A stretch of DNA of 64,000 nt from NCBI GenBank assembly GCA_033065855.1, contig JAVXUO010002369.1:1-64000 (forward strand), read 5' to 3'. The position numbers and the translations under genes were made by a program. This stretch comes from Escallonia rubra. Taxonomy: Eukaryota > Streptophyta > Magnoliopsida > Escalloniales > Escalloniaceae. This document shows, one piece after another, positions 1-11,960 of this stretch. The notes under the pieces were generated by a model that was not told where the DNA came from, did no database searches, and saw only the letters and a list, made by a program, of their open reading frames with translations. Position 1 is the stretch's first letter, and each line of letters opens with the position of its first letter.

Positions 1-1407
1 GAAGACTGGCCTAGCTCACCTATGAAAATTGCGGTAAAAGTTTTAACCTAGACAACGTATAGATGGGGGATTGAAAAATCAAAGAAGAGGATAAATCCAA
101 GGTATGGTCATGGATAATTACCTAACCTAAAACTCATGGATAAATGCAGCCATGAAGCACTGCATAGAGAAAATCTCTAATGTACATCTCAACATGCATC
201 AACAATGTACTTTGGAACACCATCGTCCATTTTCTACTTCCGCTCTGCCACCCATTTTGTACTTGTAATAATAATGGCAATCCCTATCACTTATCTTTTA
301 ATACTTTGGCTGTTAATCAGTTTTACAATTTGTGCATGTGTGTGCACTTTTTAGATATGTGAAGCAGGGGTGTGAAGGTGCAGGGTGTGCTCTGTGTGTG
401 AGTTCAATGTGTATGAACAAAGGCGCGTGTAATTATGCAATACTGTGTAATCACATAGTGTGTGTGCGTGCGCGCGCGCACCTTGGGGGTGTGCGTAACA
501 GGGCAGAATAGGCTGGTCTCAGTGAATTCATATGAGTTGACTTGACTTTACTGAACCAAGTTATTGTGAAGGTGTCTAGTGTGTGCGAGTAGAAGCATGT
601 GTAATTTGTGCAGCTGTGTGTGTGTGTCTCTATGTGTGTGTGTGTCTGTGTGCGGGTGCGCTTTGTAGATATGTGAAGCAAGGGTGTGAAAGTGCAGAGT
701 GTGCTATGTGTGTGAGTTCAGTGCTTGCGACCATAGGCATGTGTAATTTATGCAGTTGTTTGTAATTAGACATCGTGTGTGTGCACGCGCGAGCGCATGT
801 GTGGGAGAAGGAGGATTCAGTGCAAGGGGAAGGAGACGAGATAGTTTATTCATGTGCAGGTGTGTAAGTGTTTTGGTGAGTGTGAATAAAATTTCTAGAT
901 GTGTAAGCGAAGGCCTTAGCTAAACTATTTCACATAAACAAGCTTTCATAACATATAACTTGTGAAACACTTTCATGCTAAGCTCATGGAAGTAGGAGCT
1001 ACAGTCACTGTGTACAAGATATGGGGTGAACAAAATGCCAGAATCTTCAAGTAGCAAAATCAATCCATGAAAAGCCTATCTCAGGTGACCAAGCAGTGGA
1101 TACATTGGATTATTAGGAGCTAGAAAAAGCTGCTAATACAAAGCAATAAGAAACATTGTGCTAATTAACTGGGGACTAGATGTAGGGATATTACTAGACT
1201 GATTTTGTTTTGTAAACTGAACCTTAAGTTGGGAATGTATAGCTTAGGGATAAACTTACTAGTGTACATCTGATCTGGAAGGGATTAATTCAACTAACTT
1301 TAAAGCAAAAAATTTTAAAAAATAAAAGGCTATAGGACATCAATAGGCAGGTAGGTGTATCTACGCAAACACTCAGGAAGATATTAAGGGGGAATCGAAA
1401 GGAACCT
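1..1407. other. No gene seen; GT-rich repeats in CACTA 3' flank
   Basis: I see no convincing coding region here. The stretch holds GT/GC dinucleotide runs (about 455-480, 605-660, 772-800) and an imperfect direct repeat of roughly 140 bp with a spacing near 315 bp: the block around 331-480 (ATATGTGAAGCAGGGGTGTG and onward) recurs around 645-795. The short open frames over it come from low-complexity sequence. It lies downstream of the two minus-strand CACTA genes and is probably still inside that element, but no CACTA terminus is visible, so the element's other end should be to the left of the window. Confidence 0.5.
331..795. repeat. Imperfect GT-rich direct repeat, period about 315 bp
   Basis: Two copies (about 331-480 and 645-795) share the order: GT-rich run, TAGATATGTGAAGCA, GTGTGAA-GTGCAG-GTGTGCT, GTGTGTGAGTTCA, then TGTGTAATT and another GT/GC run. 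The copies differ at many sites, so the duplication is old. Slippage-prone GT runs at the borders offer a simple origin. Confidence 0.6.
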
Positions 1408-3329
1408 CTAAGTATTCGTGGATGAGTGAAAAGATGGTGGTTGAGCCATTTGGAGATTCATCATAGCTTCCATCCGGTCAAGTCGGGCTTGTTGTTCTTG
1501 CATGAGTGACTTGTACGTTGTTACCTCTAATTTCTGAGAATTGAGCTCCAATTGTTGCTCATGCATAAGAGCCTTGTACGCTTGTAGCTCATCTTCCAAA
1601 GCAGCACGACGCCGGGCTTCCTCCAAAACTGATTGTTGAGACAGGGACGTGGGCGGTCTTGGCCTAAACACGAGACCCTTTATACGACTTGGCTTTTTTC
1701 TCCTGTCTAGAACGGTCTTTGCGATCTCCGCTGTGTCCATTTGTATCTTTTCTGATACCAGTTCTTCCATTTGTTTCTGAAATTGATAGTCAAATTAATC
1801 AAATAATGTGTGGCTTCTAACACGGAAAATTATCTCACGTGGCAGTTTGTTACCTGGTTTGACTCGACTTCATCCGTGATATACTTATTGTGTTTCTTAG
1901 AGAAATATGTACGCTTGTGAAACACAATCTGATCTGGTTGTTTCTGAGTTTCAGGATCTTTCTGCAAATAATAAGATGATCTACATTCACATTAAGATGA
2001 TTTAAACATTAAACCAAAAAGCTAAGGCTTAATCAAGTACCATCTCCGAGCGAGCAACCACAAACGACTGTGAACCAGTGACATGATGTGTCTTGAGTTC
2101 ATCTCTGTTTTGTTTATTTTTACGACATCTATCCTGAATTTTAATAAACAATTAGATGGCATTTAATTGGACACTCAAAGTTTCCCTTCAAGCATCATTG
2201 TAAATAGCAAAATGCAGTCAAACATACCGCATAATCTTCACGTTCCCATAAGTCACAGTACATCTCCCAATCTTTGACTTCCATCCCTTCAGGAGGGTGA
2301 AGACGTGCCTGTGTGGCATGAAAAAGAAACCAAGTAAGGCCAATGAGGCAATGGTGGCATGGAAAGATATATGCATACCTAGATAGGAAGGTGGTTTAGG
2401 ACTTACAATGTGAGGGATGTAAAAGTGTAAACAATTGTGTTGACTATGAAATGAAACACGACATTCCACCAAAAGCAAAAAATAATATGTGCCTGTGCAG
2501 GTGTCAAACATATGTTCAAGGGGCCTTTTCCTTCAATTAGTTCATTCCACTTTGCCTTTAAAGAAAACTTGAAGTTCCTTAAGGAAGTCTTAAGTAGTGT
2601 TTCGGTGTATCTCTTCACATAAGGACCATCATTAATCACTTCAAATTTGTCCTGCAAGTTAATGCCCATTTTATTCATACAAGTTGTATTTACATACTAC
2701 AAAATTTTGATTGAACAAGCTGTGAAATGATTGTTACCCCAAGCCGCTCATGGATTAAATCTATCTGACTTTGTGGAATGGACTGCCATGACTTTACCCC
2801 AGCAGGGATAAAACTCCTAACTATAATACCTATCTCATTAGCATACTTAGCTGATGCGAGTCGATCAACAGGTCTTCCCTTCTCAGCATCCACAACTAAC
2901 TGAATTTTTCCTATGGTTTCGACCATCTTTGAGGTTCCTATTCCATTAGTCTTACCGCGTACGTTCTTTATAGGAGCAGATCCTGCACTTACAAAACCAT
3001 GTGACTTTAGGTAGCATTTAACATGTGGGCAAGGCTATTGTTAAAGGTAGACCATCTCAATTGCATATGATCATACCAACACTACTAGCAGGAGATTCGA
3101 CTTGTGGGCTGATAGGTGCACGTGCCACATCGCCGGGGGAAGCCATTTGAGCTGAAGTGATTGATCTAGCATTGATGCTGGTAGGTGTGGCTTCTCCCTG
3201 TACATCGACTGTTGAAGCGGCTCAAGGTGGAATGACTACCTCATTTGGCATTTGTGATGCCAATCGCTTCCGTAAACGCGTTAGATTTCCTGGTCCACCG
3301 CTCTGGGGGACTCTGTTTGAGGAATTCAT
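1408..3329 (-). CDS. CACTA second gene, Ptta/En-Spm (Transposase_24-like) protein
   Basis: This resembles the plant Ptta/En-Spm protein family (Transposase_24), the TNPA-like partner of TNP2 in CACTA elements. I read seven minus-strand exons: 3329 to about 3060, 2982-2738, 2651-about 2505, 2308-2228, 2133-2041, 1971-1854 and 1776-1408. Most borders are clean GT-AG sites. Family hallmarks are RGKTNGIGTSKMVETIGKIQ in exon 2, VKSWQSIP, KDWEMYCDLWEREDYA in exon 4, and NKQNRDELKTHHVTGSQSF in exon 5. The last exon encodes a Glu/Gln-rich coiled coil of about 75 residues, probably for oligomerisation. The start at 3329 is chosen because that frame gives a Ser/Pro-rich N-terminus. One in-frame TGA (3224-3222) interrupts exon 1 unless splicing avoids it; it may be a decayed CGA. 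The third exon's donor is uncertain. Confidence 0.72.
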
Positions 3330-3573
3330 GCCAGCTACTCACCTGCTTACTTGACATATCAATGTAATGCAGCGTAAATGTAAAAGTCCGGCAGTCATTA
3401 TGCGTGTAGCATTGAAGGTTAGGTTACCTTAAATGTCATAATTTAGACTAGGAGCTACGGTTAGAAGAGAAATTAAAGCAACACTTAACATATATAGTAG
3501 TTTCACACGCAAAAAACACAGAGCATATACAACAGTTTCACATGTTCATTGTTGTATTTGCAATATAAGAAGT

Positions 3574-6500
3574 TTATATATCTTCTGCATCACTATCATC
3601 ATCCTCACTACATAATATGTCTTCTTCATCACCAGAATACTCGATAAGTGTATCATCCTCTTCGTCGTCTCTGATCTCTTGAGGACCCTCAACAGGCTCT
3701 GTGACTCTCTCAACAATGATCGGTTCAGCATCGTGCCTAAGCAACTCACCCACTTCATTCTGATCAATCTGAACACTTCGTCGTACTGTTGGTGAGCCAT
3801 TTTCTTGATAAACTTCTTCACTTTCAATGACCATGTCAATAGGCTCAGTTTCCGGTATATCCCACAAGTGTCCGTGTTTAAACCTTTGCACCACTTGCCA
3901 ATTTGCCCCTAACTTTGTGTCATTAACATAATAGACCTGGTTTGCCTGACTCGCTAACACATATGGCTGACTTTGGTACCAATGACCAGTAATTTTAATG
4001 CTTGTGAAACCCTCAGTGATGTATATTCCTGTTTTAGGATTAGTGTTGAACCATTCACACTTAAATAAAACAACTCTTTTGTCTCTAATGTATTTCAGCT
4101 CAATCACATCAGTCAAGACACCATAGTAGTCAATCACCACTCCCTCGTGCTCACCTTCAACAACCAGGCCACTATTTTGAGTCTTACGATGACTATCACG
4201 ATCTTTTGTGTGAAACCTAACATTATTTACAATACAAGCAGGATATCGCTTCCACCGTACGTCAGGCCCGCATGCTAGTGCATATATAACATCGGTAGCT
4301 TCAGGTAGTTTCTCATTGTATGACTTCATTATCTAAACAAATGACATGAAACACTATAAGAAAATAAACTAGAGATCCTCGAAAGAAATAAAAAGGCAAC
4401 CTGTTCAATAACTTACACGGTTCTTAAACCAGTTTGGAAACTCCTCTTGATGCCTCCTAGTTACATTAAGAGAACATTGGTTCTCTAACTCTGCCTTGTG
4501 CTCACTAAGCATTAAACATACAAGTATGAGGCACCAAAGCAATAAAAAAATAGAATACTTACTGAAATGAATTGGTAAAATAACACCCAAAGTTGTGGAC
4601 TTACGCTTTAAAGTCATCAACTTCCTCACAGTTATTAAGGATAAACCACTACATTTTTTCTAGTTCTTCGGATGGTATGAATTCAAGCTTTGAAGCGCCA
4701 AATGGACGAACCATTTGTGTGAAAGGAAATGTTTCGTCCTGCTGATCCACTTCCCCGCCATCATAATTGCGCTCTTCTTGATTGAACCTAGTCTCCACAT
4801 CATTAAGATACATCGAACAAAATGTTAAGCATTCGGTAATGGAGACGGCCTCTGCAATTGAGCCTTCGGGACGGGCTTTATTGCTTACATACTGCTTCAA
4901 AGAGCCCAGGTGCCTCTCAATTGGATACATCCAACGGCAAGAAATTGGCCCCCCAAGTAAGGCCTCACGTGGCAAGTGAACTACTAGGTGGACCATGACA
5001 TCAAAAAATGCAGGTGGGAATATCCTTTCCAACTTACAGCGGATAAAGACGATGTCTTTCTCTAGCCTTTCTACCTCTTCCACTTCCAATGTCTTAGAGC
5101 ATAAAGACTTGAAAAACTCTCCCAATTCAACCAATGGACCATGGACATCCTTGGGCAAGTATCCACGCATACCAACTGGGATCAACCGTTGTAGCATAAC
5201 ATGGCAATCATGACTTTTCATGCCGGATACCTTGCCATCACCAACATTTGCACATCGTGATATGTTAGATGCATATCCGTCTGGAAATTTCATTGCCTTT
5301 AAGCACTCACAATACCCTTTCTTTTCTTTCTTTGTCAAGGTGTGACGCGCAGGCGGCATTGTATACGTACCATTACTATTTGCATGTAGATGTAATTCCT
5401 TCCTTATATTCATGTCCTTTAGATCCTCTCTTGCCTTCACAGTATCCTTTGTTTTCCCCTCAATATCAAGTAAAGTCCCCAACACATTATCACAAACATT
5501 TTTCTCGATGTGCATAACATCGAGATTATGTCTTAACTTTAGAGTTGGCCAATAAGGCAAATCAAAAAATATACTCCTCTTAATCCAATTTAGTTCATCA
5601 GCTGTACGCTTTCTTTTCTTATTGCTTGGATGCTTCCCCAGTCTGTGATCTGGAACATGTACCAACTACTCTAGTACATCATCGCCTGAATACTCCCTAG
5701 GTCTCTTTCTTTTCTCAAGCTTACCATTGAATTCCTTGCTCATCCGCCATGGATGATTCTCATATAAGAGTCGACGATGTCCTGTGTAACCTATCTTACT
5801 CCTCAATTTCTGTGAACTTGTATCCTCATTGCATGTGGGACAAGCTAAGTACCCTTTCGTACTCCACGATGAAAAGTATGAATATGCCGAAAAGTCAGTT
5901 ATAGTCCAAATCACAGCTGCATGCATCTGAAAATACTCTTTAGTAGAAGCATCATATGTTGGGAGCCCGTATTCCCAAAGCTCTTTTAACTCATCTATAA
6001 GTGGCTGCATGTAGACATCAAAGTCTTTCCCTGGCGCCTTAGGACCAGGAATAAGTAACGGCATCATCATGTATTGCTCCTTCACGAGCATCCAAGGGGG
6101 CAGATTGTATGGTATCACAATTACCGTCCACATGCTATAAGATGTACTCATGTTACCAAATGGATTAAAACCATCAGTTGCTAGTCCAAGCCTAATATTT
6201 CGAGCCTCTTGTGCGAACAACTCATGCTCTTTGTCAAATTCCTTCCATGTTATGCCATCGGCTGGGTGCCTTAAGACTTTCCCATCATCTAGCCGTTTAT
6301 CTTTATGCCAGTTCATGTTAGCAGTTGTTTCCTTAGACATGTAGAATCTTTGGAGCCTAGGTTTAATTGGAAAATGGCAAAGAGTTTTGTGGGGAACTTT
6401 CTTGCCCTTACCATTGTCAGCTTGCCATCTAGATTCCCCACATTTTGGGCACTTATCTTTGTTAGCATTATGCTTCCAAAACAGAACACAATCATATTTG

Positions 6501-7784
6501 CACGCGTGGATCCTTGTATATGACAATCCAAGTCCCCGCAACATGTTTTTAGCCTCATAATAGGACTTAGGAAGCTTTTTGCAATTGGGAAAAGCCACAC
6601 TCAATAACCCTAGCATCATGGTAACTGATTTCTGGCTCCATTTGTGTAAAACTTTTAAGTGAAGCATGTGAATGATAAAGGATAATGTTGTAAAAGAGGT
6701 GCAGCCAGGATATAGCTCACACTGTGCTTCCCTTAAGAGTTTATAGAACTTTTCTGCTTCATCTTCATTTAAGTTATATGTATTACTTTCACTTTCATCC
6801 CTTGGTTCAGTTCCTTCTTGAGGTTTCGTTTCAATAAAGTTTCCCCTGCATACATTATTAATCAGCTCATCTATCCTATCACATTCTTGTTGACCATTGT
6901 CTCTGATGTCTTCATTATCGCCATTCCCATTCTCATTATCATTATTATCAGAGGTCCTATATGATCTATTATCATATCTTTCCTCGTGATATACCCAATG
7001 TGTGTAACTCTGCTAAATCCCATTATCAAAAAGATGTTCCCTAACCACTGATGGATATAATCTGTTAACGTTCAAGCATTTGCGACAAGGACACACTAGC
7101 ATATCATTACTACCCATATTAGACACAACAAACTGCATAAACTGGTTTACTCCAAGCTTGTACTCTTCACAATAACCCTAGCATCATGGTAACTGATTTC
7201 TGGCTCCATTTGTGTAAAACCTTTAAGTGAAGCATGTGAATGATAAAGGATGATGTTGTAAAAGAGGTGCAGCCAGGATATAGCTCACACTGTGCTTCCC
7301 TTAAAAGTTTATAGAACTTTTCTGCTTCATCTTCATTTAAGTTATATGTATTACTTTCACTTTCATCCCTTGGTTCAGTTCCTTCTTGAGGTTCTGTTTC
7401 AATAAAGTTTCCCCTGCATACATTATTAATCAGCTCATCTATCCTATCACCTTCTTGTTGACCATTGTCTCTGATGTCTTCATTACCGCCATTCCCATTC
7501 TCATTATCATTATTATCAGAGGTCCTATATGATCTACTATCATATCTTTCTCCGTGATATACCCAATGTGTGTAACTCTGCTGAATCCCATTATCAAAAA
7601 GATGTTCCCTAACCACTGATGGATATAATCTGTTAACGTTCAAGCATTTGCGACAAGGACACACTAGCATAGCATTACAACCCATATTAGACACAGCAAA
7701 CTGCATAAACTGGTTTACTCCAAGCTTGTACTCTTCACAATATCTAAAATTCACTGACATCCAAGTCCTATCCATCTTTAACAC
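3574..7784 (-). pseudogene. TNP2-like CACTA transposase, broken
   Basis: TNP2 is the catalytic transposase of CACTA elements. In order on the minus strand: a transposase-associated N-terminal domain from 7784 (MDRTWM, then a Cys pair CPCRKC), the Transposase_21 core (6667-about 5250; CPKCGESRW, GLATDGFNPFGNMS, LPYWPTLKLRHNLDVMHIEK), a DUF4218 domain (about 5250-4650; SHDCHVMLQRLIP, CRWMYPIERHLG), two spliced joins (4605/4504 and 4417/4332, both GT-AG and in phase), and a DUF4216 domain with an acidic tail (4332-3574). Breaks: a 568 bp tandem duplication (6602-7737) shifts the frame and gives a stop right after MMLGLL; TAG at 5668-5666; TAG at 4651-4649. The rest of the frame is well kept, so inactivation is fairly recent. 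Confidence 0.9.
6602..7737. repeat. 568 bp tandem duplication inside TNP2
   Basis: Copies run 6602-7169 and 7170-7737, offset exactly 568 bp. The pentamer CAATA occurs at 6602, 7170 and 7738, that is at both outer borders and the junction, which fits a microhomology-guided duplication. I count about 14 mismatches (near 2.5 percent), so this is not an assembly repeat. Since 568 is not a multiple of three, the duplication destroys the reading frame. The left copy has TAG where the right copy has CAG in the IQQSYTHW stretch. Confidence 0.92.
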
Positions 7785-8559
7785 CCTATCACAATTTCAC
7801 CATAAAATAAGAGAAAAGCAAAGTACAGGGAAGAACTAAGACATTTCAAAAAGCAAATCAGTTTCATGTCATGACCAATAAGTGAAATGACCTATATCTT
7901 TCTAGCATTTTCATGTCACACACAATCAATAAGATCAGACACATATCAAAATGCACAAGGTCTCTCATAAATACAAAGACAATCTCACCATCCCTAATAA
8001 GGAAGTCTAGTAAGGAATAGAGAAAGAGGGTGAAAGAAAGCATACCGTTTATAGTTTTGCTTCAAAGAAGTGCAATTCTGGAGAGGGTCAGAAGCCCTAT
8101 GCTTTTGATAATTTTTATAAACCTGAACAAACTAAAAACCACATTATTCCCAGATATTAAGACAGTATCACCAATGCAACATGAACCCTAATTAGTGATA
8201 GTGTAGAATCTTTTTAGATCAAGTTTTTTCTAATTTTACTTTTCAAGCATTGCAACAGTTGGAGATATTCAAGACAATAATCAATGGCATTTGCCACAGG
8301 CCAGATCACAAGCAATCAGGCTATGGCAGGAAGCAAATAAAACTTATGCTCAACCTCATGGTGACAGGGAAGATAAAATCGTTAGGAAAGAGTTTGGGGA
8401 ATTCTAAAAATGTAATTGAGAATGAAACAAATGTTAAAGGTCCCGCACTAGTAGGTACTTTGGAGGATGTACAAAATGAATTCAGAATAAAAAAGGACAG
8501 AGGACTGATAAGACAAAACATATTGCCATGAAGTACCACTACAGAGGACTGATAAGATA
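7785..8559. other. TNP2 upstream region, no gene seen
   Basis: AT-rich sequence upstream of the TNP2 N-terminal exon. On the minus strand an acceptor-like TGATAG precedes the exon, so part of this is probably 5' intron. The 93-residue plus-strand open frame at 8250-8531 shows no motif I recognise and has a comparable open frame on the other strand; I do not call it a gene. Confidence 0.5.
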
Positions 8560-9424
8560 AAACATATTGTCAGACTTGGATTTGGTTAGATAATTGGCTA
8601 CTTAATGGCCCTTTTGTACAAAAATATGGGCTCAGAATTGTGTATGATGCTGCTAGTGCTTTGAATCTGAAAGTGAATGAAGCAGAGGAACAAGGGGGAT
8701 GAAACATCCCTACAAGATCTTCAAGCTTAAGACTGTTGAACAACCAGCTCTCAGCATATCATATTGTGGGTGGAAGTGAAGATTACACAAAATGGTTGCC
8801 TAACCCTAATGGCAAGTTCAACATTAATTCAGCTTGGAATGCATTAAGAACCAAAAGCCCTGCAGTGAAATGGTGGAAAATGGTATGGTTTTCTGGACAC
8901 ATACCAAAATGTGCCTTTATACTATGGCTTCTATGCAAAAGGAAATTAAGGACCAAGGACAAACTTAAAGCCTGGAATGTGGTGACTGAAGATCATTGCA
9001 GTGTATGCTCTAAGACTAGTGAAACAATTGAGCGCCTCTTTATGGAATGCACTATGGCAAAGGATATATGGAATCAGCTATGTAGGAAGCTACATACCTG
9101 ATTGAGTAAACTAGCATTGGCTGTTACAGCTTACAGCATTTGGGAAAAGAAAAATCAGAGAATTTTCAGTGGCAATCAACAAAGGAGCTCTGAAATTATT
9201 GCAAAAATACAGAAATGGATGTTCTACAGAATCTTGAGCTGGCTAAAAGCTGTAGCAACTCAAACCAATAAGCAGCTGTGCTACAATTGGGAGCTACCAT
9301 TAACAGTGTTACAATCTTAAGCATTGTTGATGTAATTCTTTTAAAAAGCATAAAAACACACTGATGAAGATGTACGATGATGTTGGTTTTCATTGGTAAT
9401 AGAATGACCTGTTACTAAAAAAAA
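8560..9424 (+). pseudogene. 5'-truncated L1-type LINE tail (zf-RVT region)
   Basis: The plus strand encodes the C-terminal part of a plant L1-type LINE ORF2: a WIWLDNW-like segment near 8575, then the reverse-transcriptase-associated zinc-binding domain (zf-RVT) in the frame 8736-9101, with KWWKMVWFSGHIPKCAFILW, the RTKDKLKAW stretch, and CSVC followed by ETIERLFMEC. It continues past a stop at 9100 into AYSIWEKKNQRIF (9102-9320), the usual LINE ending. A short A-run near 9417-9424 may be the old poly(A) tail. The endonuclease and reverse transcriptase are missing, as expected for a 5'-truncated insertion. It is nested in the CACTA upstream intron, in the opposite orientation to the CACTA genes. 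An in-frame stop near 8701 adds to the decay. Confidence 0.8.
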
Positions 9425-11336
9425 GGGAAGTACACTACATTCGGAGAATGGTGAAAAAATGTAAACTCGTCGTTGAATATCTTTCAACTAAGTTAAACTG
9501 CTAGCATGTGGAAAAATATTAAAGACCACGAGACAAATGAGATTATTACCGATAATTTGAGGTCAATATGGTTTCATTTCTAGTGCAATAAAATCTGGAA
9601 CTAGTGGGGGTTATCTACCCAATTACTAACAAAATTCCATCGCTAATTAGCAATGTTGCTTTTGGCAATAGAGTAAGGCTGGACTATTTGTTATTAATGA
9701 ACCCTTAGCAATTAGTGAAGCAAGAAGGAGATGTTGCAAAAGCTTCTAATGGCTTTTCCTTTACAAACGTGGAAGTCAAGGTCGCTTCCCACGAACAAGT
9801 TCTAGAGTATTTGCTAATCTAGGATAAGCAAATGACCTATAATGTGGTGCCTTAAAAGAGCCAATGAATTTGTATACAATGTGAGCAATATTCATGGAGT
9901 GTCATAACCTCAAGGTTTTATCTCCTCTGCCTTTATTTTGGATTTTGCTCACCATAGGTTCAGGATATCCATATATGCAATATGTTGTACATATTGCCAT
10001 GTTCTTTAGGTTTTCATATTCAATATTTAGAAAATATTGGGGAATGTTATTAATAATCAAATTAATTTATTTTTCTTACTTACATTGTACGTATTAGGCT
10101 GAGTAGCTGTGTTGTAGTCCTAACTGTTACAAATTGATATTGGTACCTCTTGGAAACTCTCTTCATGAGACACATTTCTTCATAGGCAGCATCCATTTGG
10201 GTTCTACATAAATTCCAACTTCTAACCTGCTACTAATACATCGATACTTCATCATATTTTCTATTAAATTTTTTTGCTTTTATAAAAAAACAACAGAGTT
10301 CTAATTTGGTTGGCAAACATCAGAGTTCTAATTTGGTTGGCAAACATCAGAGTTCTAATTTGGTTCTTCTTTCTCTTCGTACGCAGACTTAAGATAGAGA
10401 ATTATAGTCAGGCATTGTATCCTAGAGTCAATTTTTGGAGGAACAAGCCTATTGTTTCAGGGTTACGATGCAAGCGAAAATCACTGTCTGTAAGATAGTA
10501 TTATGAATACACCTTGCTCATTATTGTTCTCCTTTTGTTTTAACTTTGTCATGTCAATTGCACACGAGGGTACCTGAATACTAACATTGTACATGTCTAC
10601 GATAAGTGAGCATACTAAAGGCATGCAACATTACAACACTTTTAAAGGCCTTTGAATCAAGGGGACCAAAATGTTACCAAATGCGGCTTTAATTTTTATC
10701 TGGAAAAAGACTAGAAAGTAACTCCCGATTGTGAGAGTTACAATCCCAGCTAGCCAATGCTTTCTAGAAGTCAACTAATTAATCGAGTACAACTCTTAAT
10801 TTACTGAGTTCAATATGGTAAAGTGAATGTTTACATAAAGGAAGGCATGCATAATCCAGCAAGTATGTATAAAAAAGACAGTAAAATCTACCTGTTCAAC
10901 TTGAAATTGAAATCATGTTGTCATCTGTCTTCATATAAGGTACCCTGTAACGATGTGTATTTCAGGGTTAGCAAGATTTAGAGCCAAGGTCAAAGGAGAA
11001 AAACTCCTACAGCTTTCGAACTACAGAAAAAAATTATAAAATATGCACACAGAGTTTCAAAGAAAGAATTACCTTCTGGTGCTTCAGAGATTCTTTAGTT
11101 TTTTATTTTCCCTAAAACATCAAACTGAAAAGATTTAGGGCTTTGTTGGGTCAATATAATAATCGTGGGAATCCTAGCTATGATGGCACCACAGAGCTTG
11201 TTCAATTTTCAGTGAAATCGTGAGATTAAAGTGATGAAAATGATAAGAGTGGGAATATAAGCTGAACTTACCAAGAAAGTAACTTTAATCTTCTTTTCGT
11301 TGCCCCAAACTATGACAATTTTGGTGTAGAAATGTC
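9425..11336. other. CACTA 5' intron-like region, no gene seen
   Basis: AT-rich, no supported coding region. It lies between the CACTA leader-like tract (minus strand, near 11.4 kb) and the TNP2 first recognisable exon, so I infer it is mostly a long 5' intron of that transposase gene, enlarged by the LINE insertion. The only structure is a short tandem repeat near 10.3 kb. The phrase ACTCGTCGTTGA near 9465 resembles the subterminal motif found at 11.5 kb. Confidence 0.45.
10294..10365. repeat. 27 bp tandem repeat, 2.7 copies
   Basis: The unit CAGAGTTCTAATTTGGTTGG plus CAAACAT repeats exactly at 10294, 10321 and 10348, the last copy partial. Copies are identical where they overlap, so the array is young or gene-converted. 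Confidence 0.95.
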
Positions 11337-11339
11337 TGC

Positions 11340-11446
11340 CCTTAGCGAGTAAGAGAGTGAGAGTTATAGAGAAGAGAGTGAGGGAGTGAGAGTTACAGAG
11401 AGACGAAGACAGAGATATGGAGAGAGAGAGAGAGAGAGAAATGAGG
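11340..11446 (-). other. CT-rich leader-like tract of CACTA transposase
   Basis: Read on the minus strand this is a CTCTC-rich, purine-free-leaning tract with a pure (CT)n core (plus strand GAGAGAGAG near 11420-11440). CT-rich 5' untranslated leaders just inside the subterminal block are common in plant transposase genes, and TNP2 points the same way. I infer, but cannot prove, that transcription of TNP2 starts near here. Confidence 0.4.
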
Positions 11447-11483
11447 CGCGAAATTAAACATATTGCATGTCTTAATTTTTTTT

Positions 11484-11766
11484 GGCCTTTCTTGACGAAG
11501 TAAATTCGTCGTTGATGGTTAAAATTACTTCCAACCCCCCGCCAAAATCAATTTTCACTCCCGCGCCACTGTGCATTGAATATCTTGCGACGGAAATTTT
11601 TGTTCGTCTACAAAAATTTAGTTTTGTTGACGAATAATAGAACTTGTCAAGAAATATAATACTATTCTCGACGAACTTCGTATTAGTCGACATTTATCAG
11701 TCTTTGTTGACGAACTATTGTTCGTCGAGAAAGTGTTTGTCACTAAATGGCAAATTTCTTGTAGTG
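11484..11766 (-). repeat. CACTA subterminal inverted motifs and terminus
   Basis: The motif GACGAA and its complement TTCGTC occur repeatedly in both orientations (for example about 11492, 11505, 11600, 11630, 11663, 11708 and 11722), often as close inverted pairs. The block ends at 11766 with TTTCTTGTAGTG, the CACTA terminus read from inside. Such clusters are TNPA-type binding arrays in the En/Spm family; the binding itself is inferred. Confidence 0.75.
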
Positions 11767-11960
11767 AGGCCTTTTTAGCGACGGAGCTAAAAGCCACCTA
11801 ATCCGATGGAATTTGGGGACACAATTATGTTCTGTCACTATTATAGCTCCAAAAATGCTAGAGGGAAAAAAATCCGTGGGAAGCAAAAAGGGCGACGGAA
11901 TTCTCGGTCACAAATGATTTAGCGAGGGAAAGTTAGTGACGGATTTTAATAACAAGATTA
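11767..11960. repeat. Second CACTA-like subterminal block (GACGGA motifs)
   Basis: Directly outside the first terminus the sequence changes to a different motif set: AGCGACGGAG, CCGATGGAATTT, GGCGACGGAATT and GTGACGGATTTT. GACGGA-rich stretches of this kind are also typical of CACTA ends. It may be what is left of the 5' end of another, plus-strand CACTA element whose decayed TNP2 lies at 15.5 kb. No second CACTA terminus is preserved, so this is tentative. Confidence 0.4.

Larger units (their letters stand above)
1..11766 (-). mobile_element. CACTA (En/Spm) DNA transposon, right end in window
   Basis: A CACTA-type element with genes on the minus strand. The right terminus at 11766 reads, on the minus strand, CACTACAAGAAATTTGCCA, the standard start of this superfamily. 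Inside it is a 280 bp block of inverted GACGAA/TTCGTC motifs, the usual layout of subterminal transposase-binding repeats. Then come a CT-rich leader-like tract (minus strand, about 11446-11340), a long intron-like stretch, a TNP2 gene (7784-3574) and a second Ptta/TNPA-like gene (3329-1408). The left terminus is not in the window, so no target-site duplication can be checked; the 3 bp beside the right end are AGG. A LINE tail is nested at 8560-9424. TNP2 is broken, so this copy cannot be autonomous, although the second gene looks almost intact. Confidence 0.85.
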
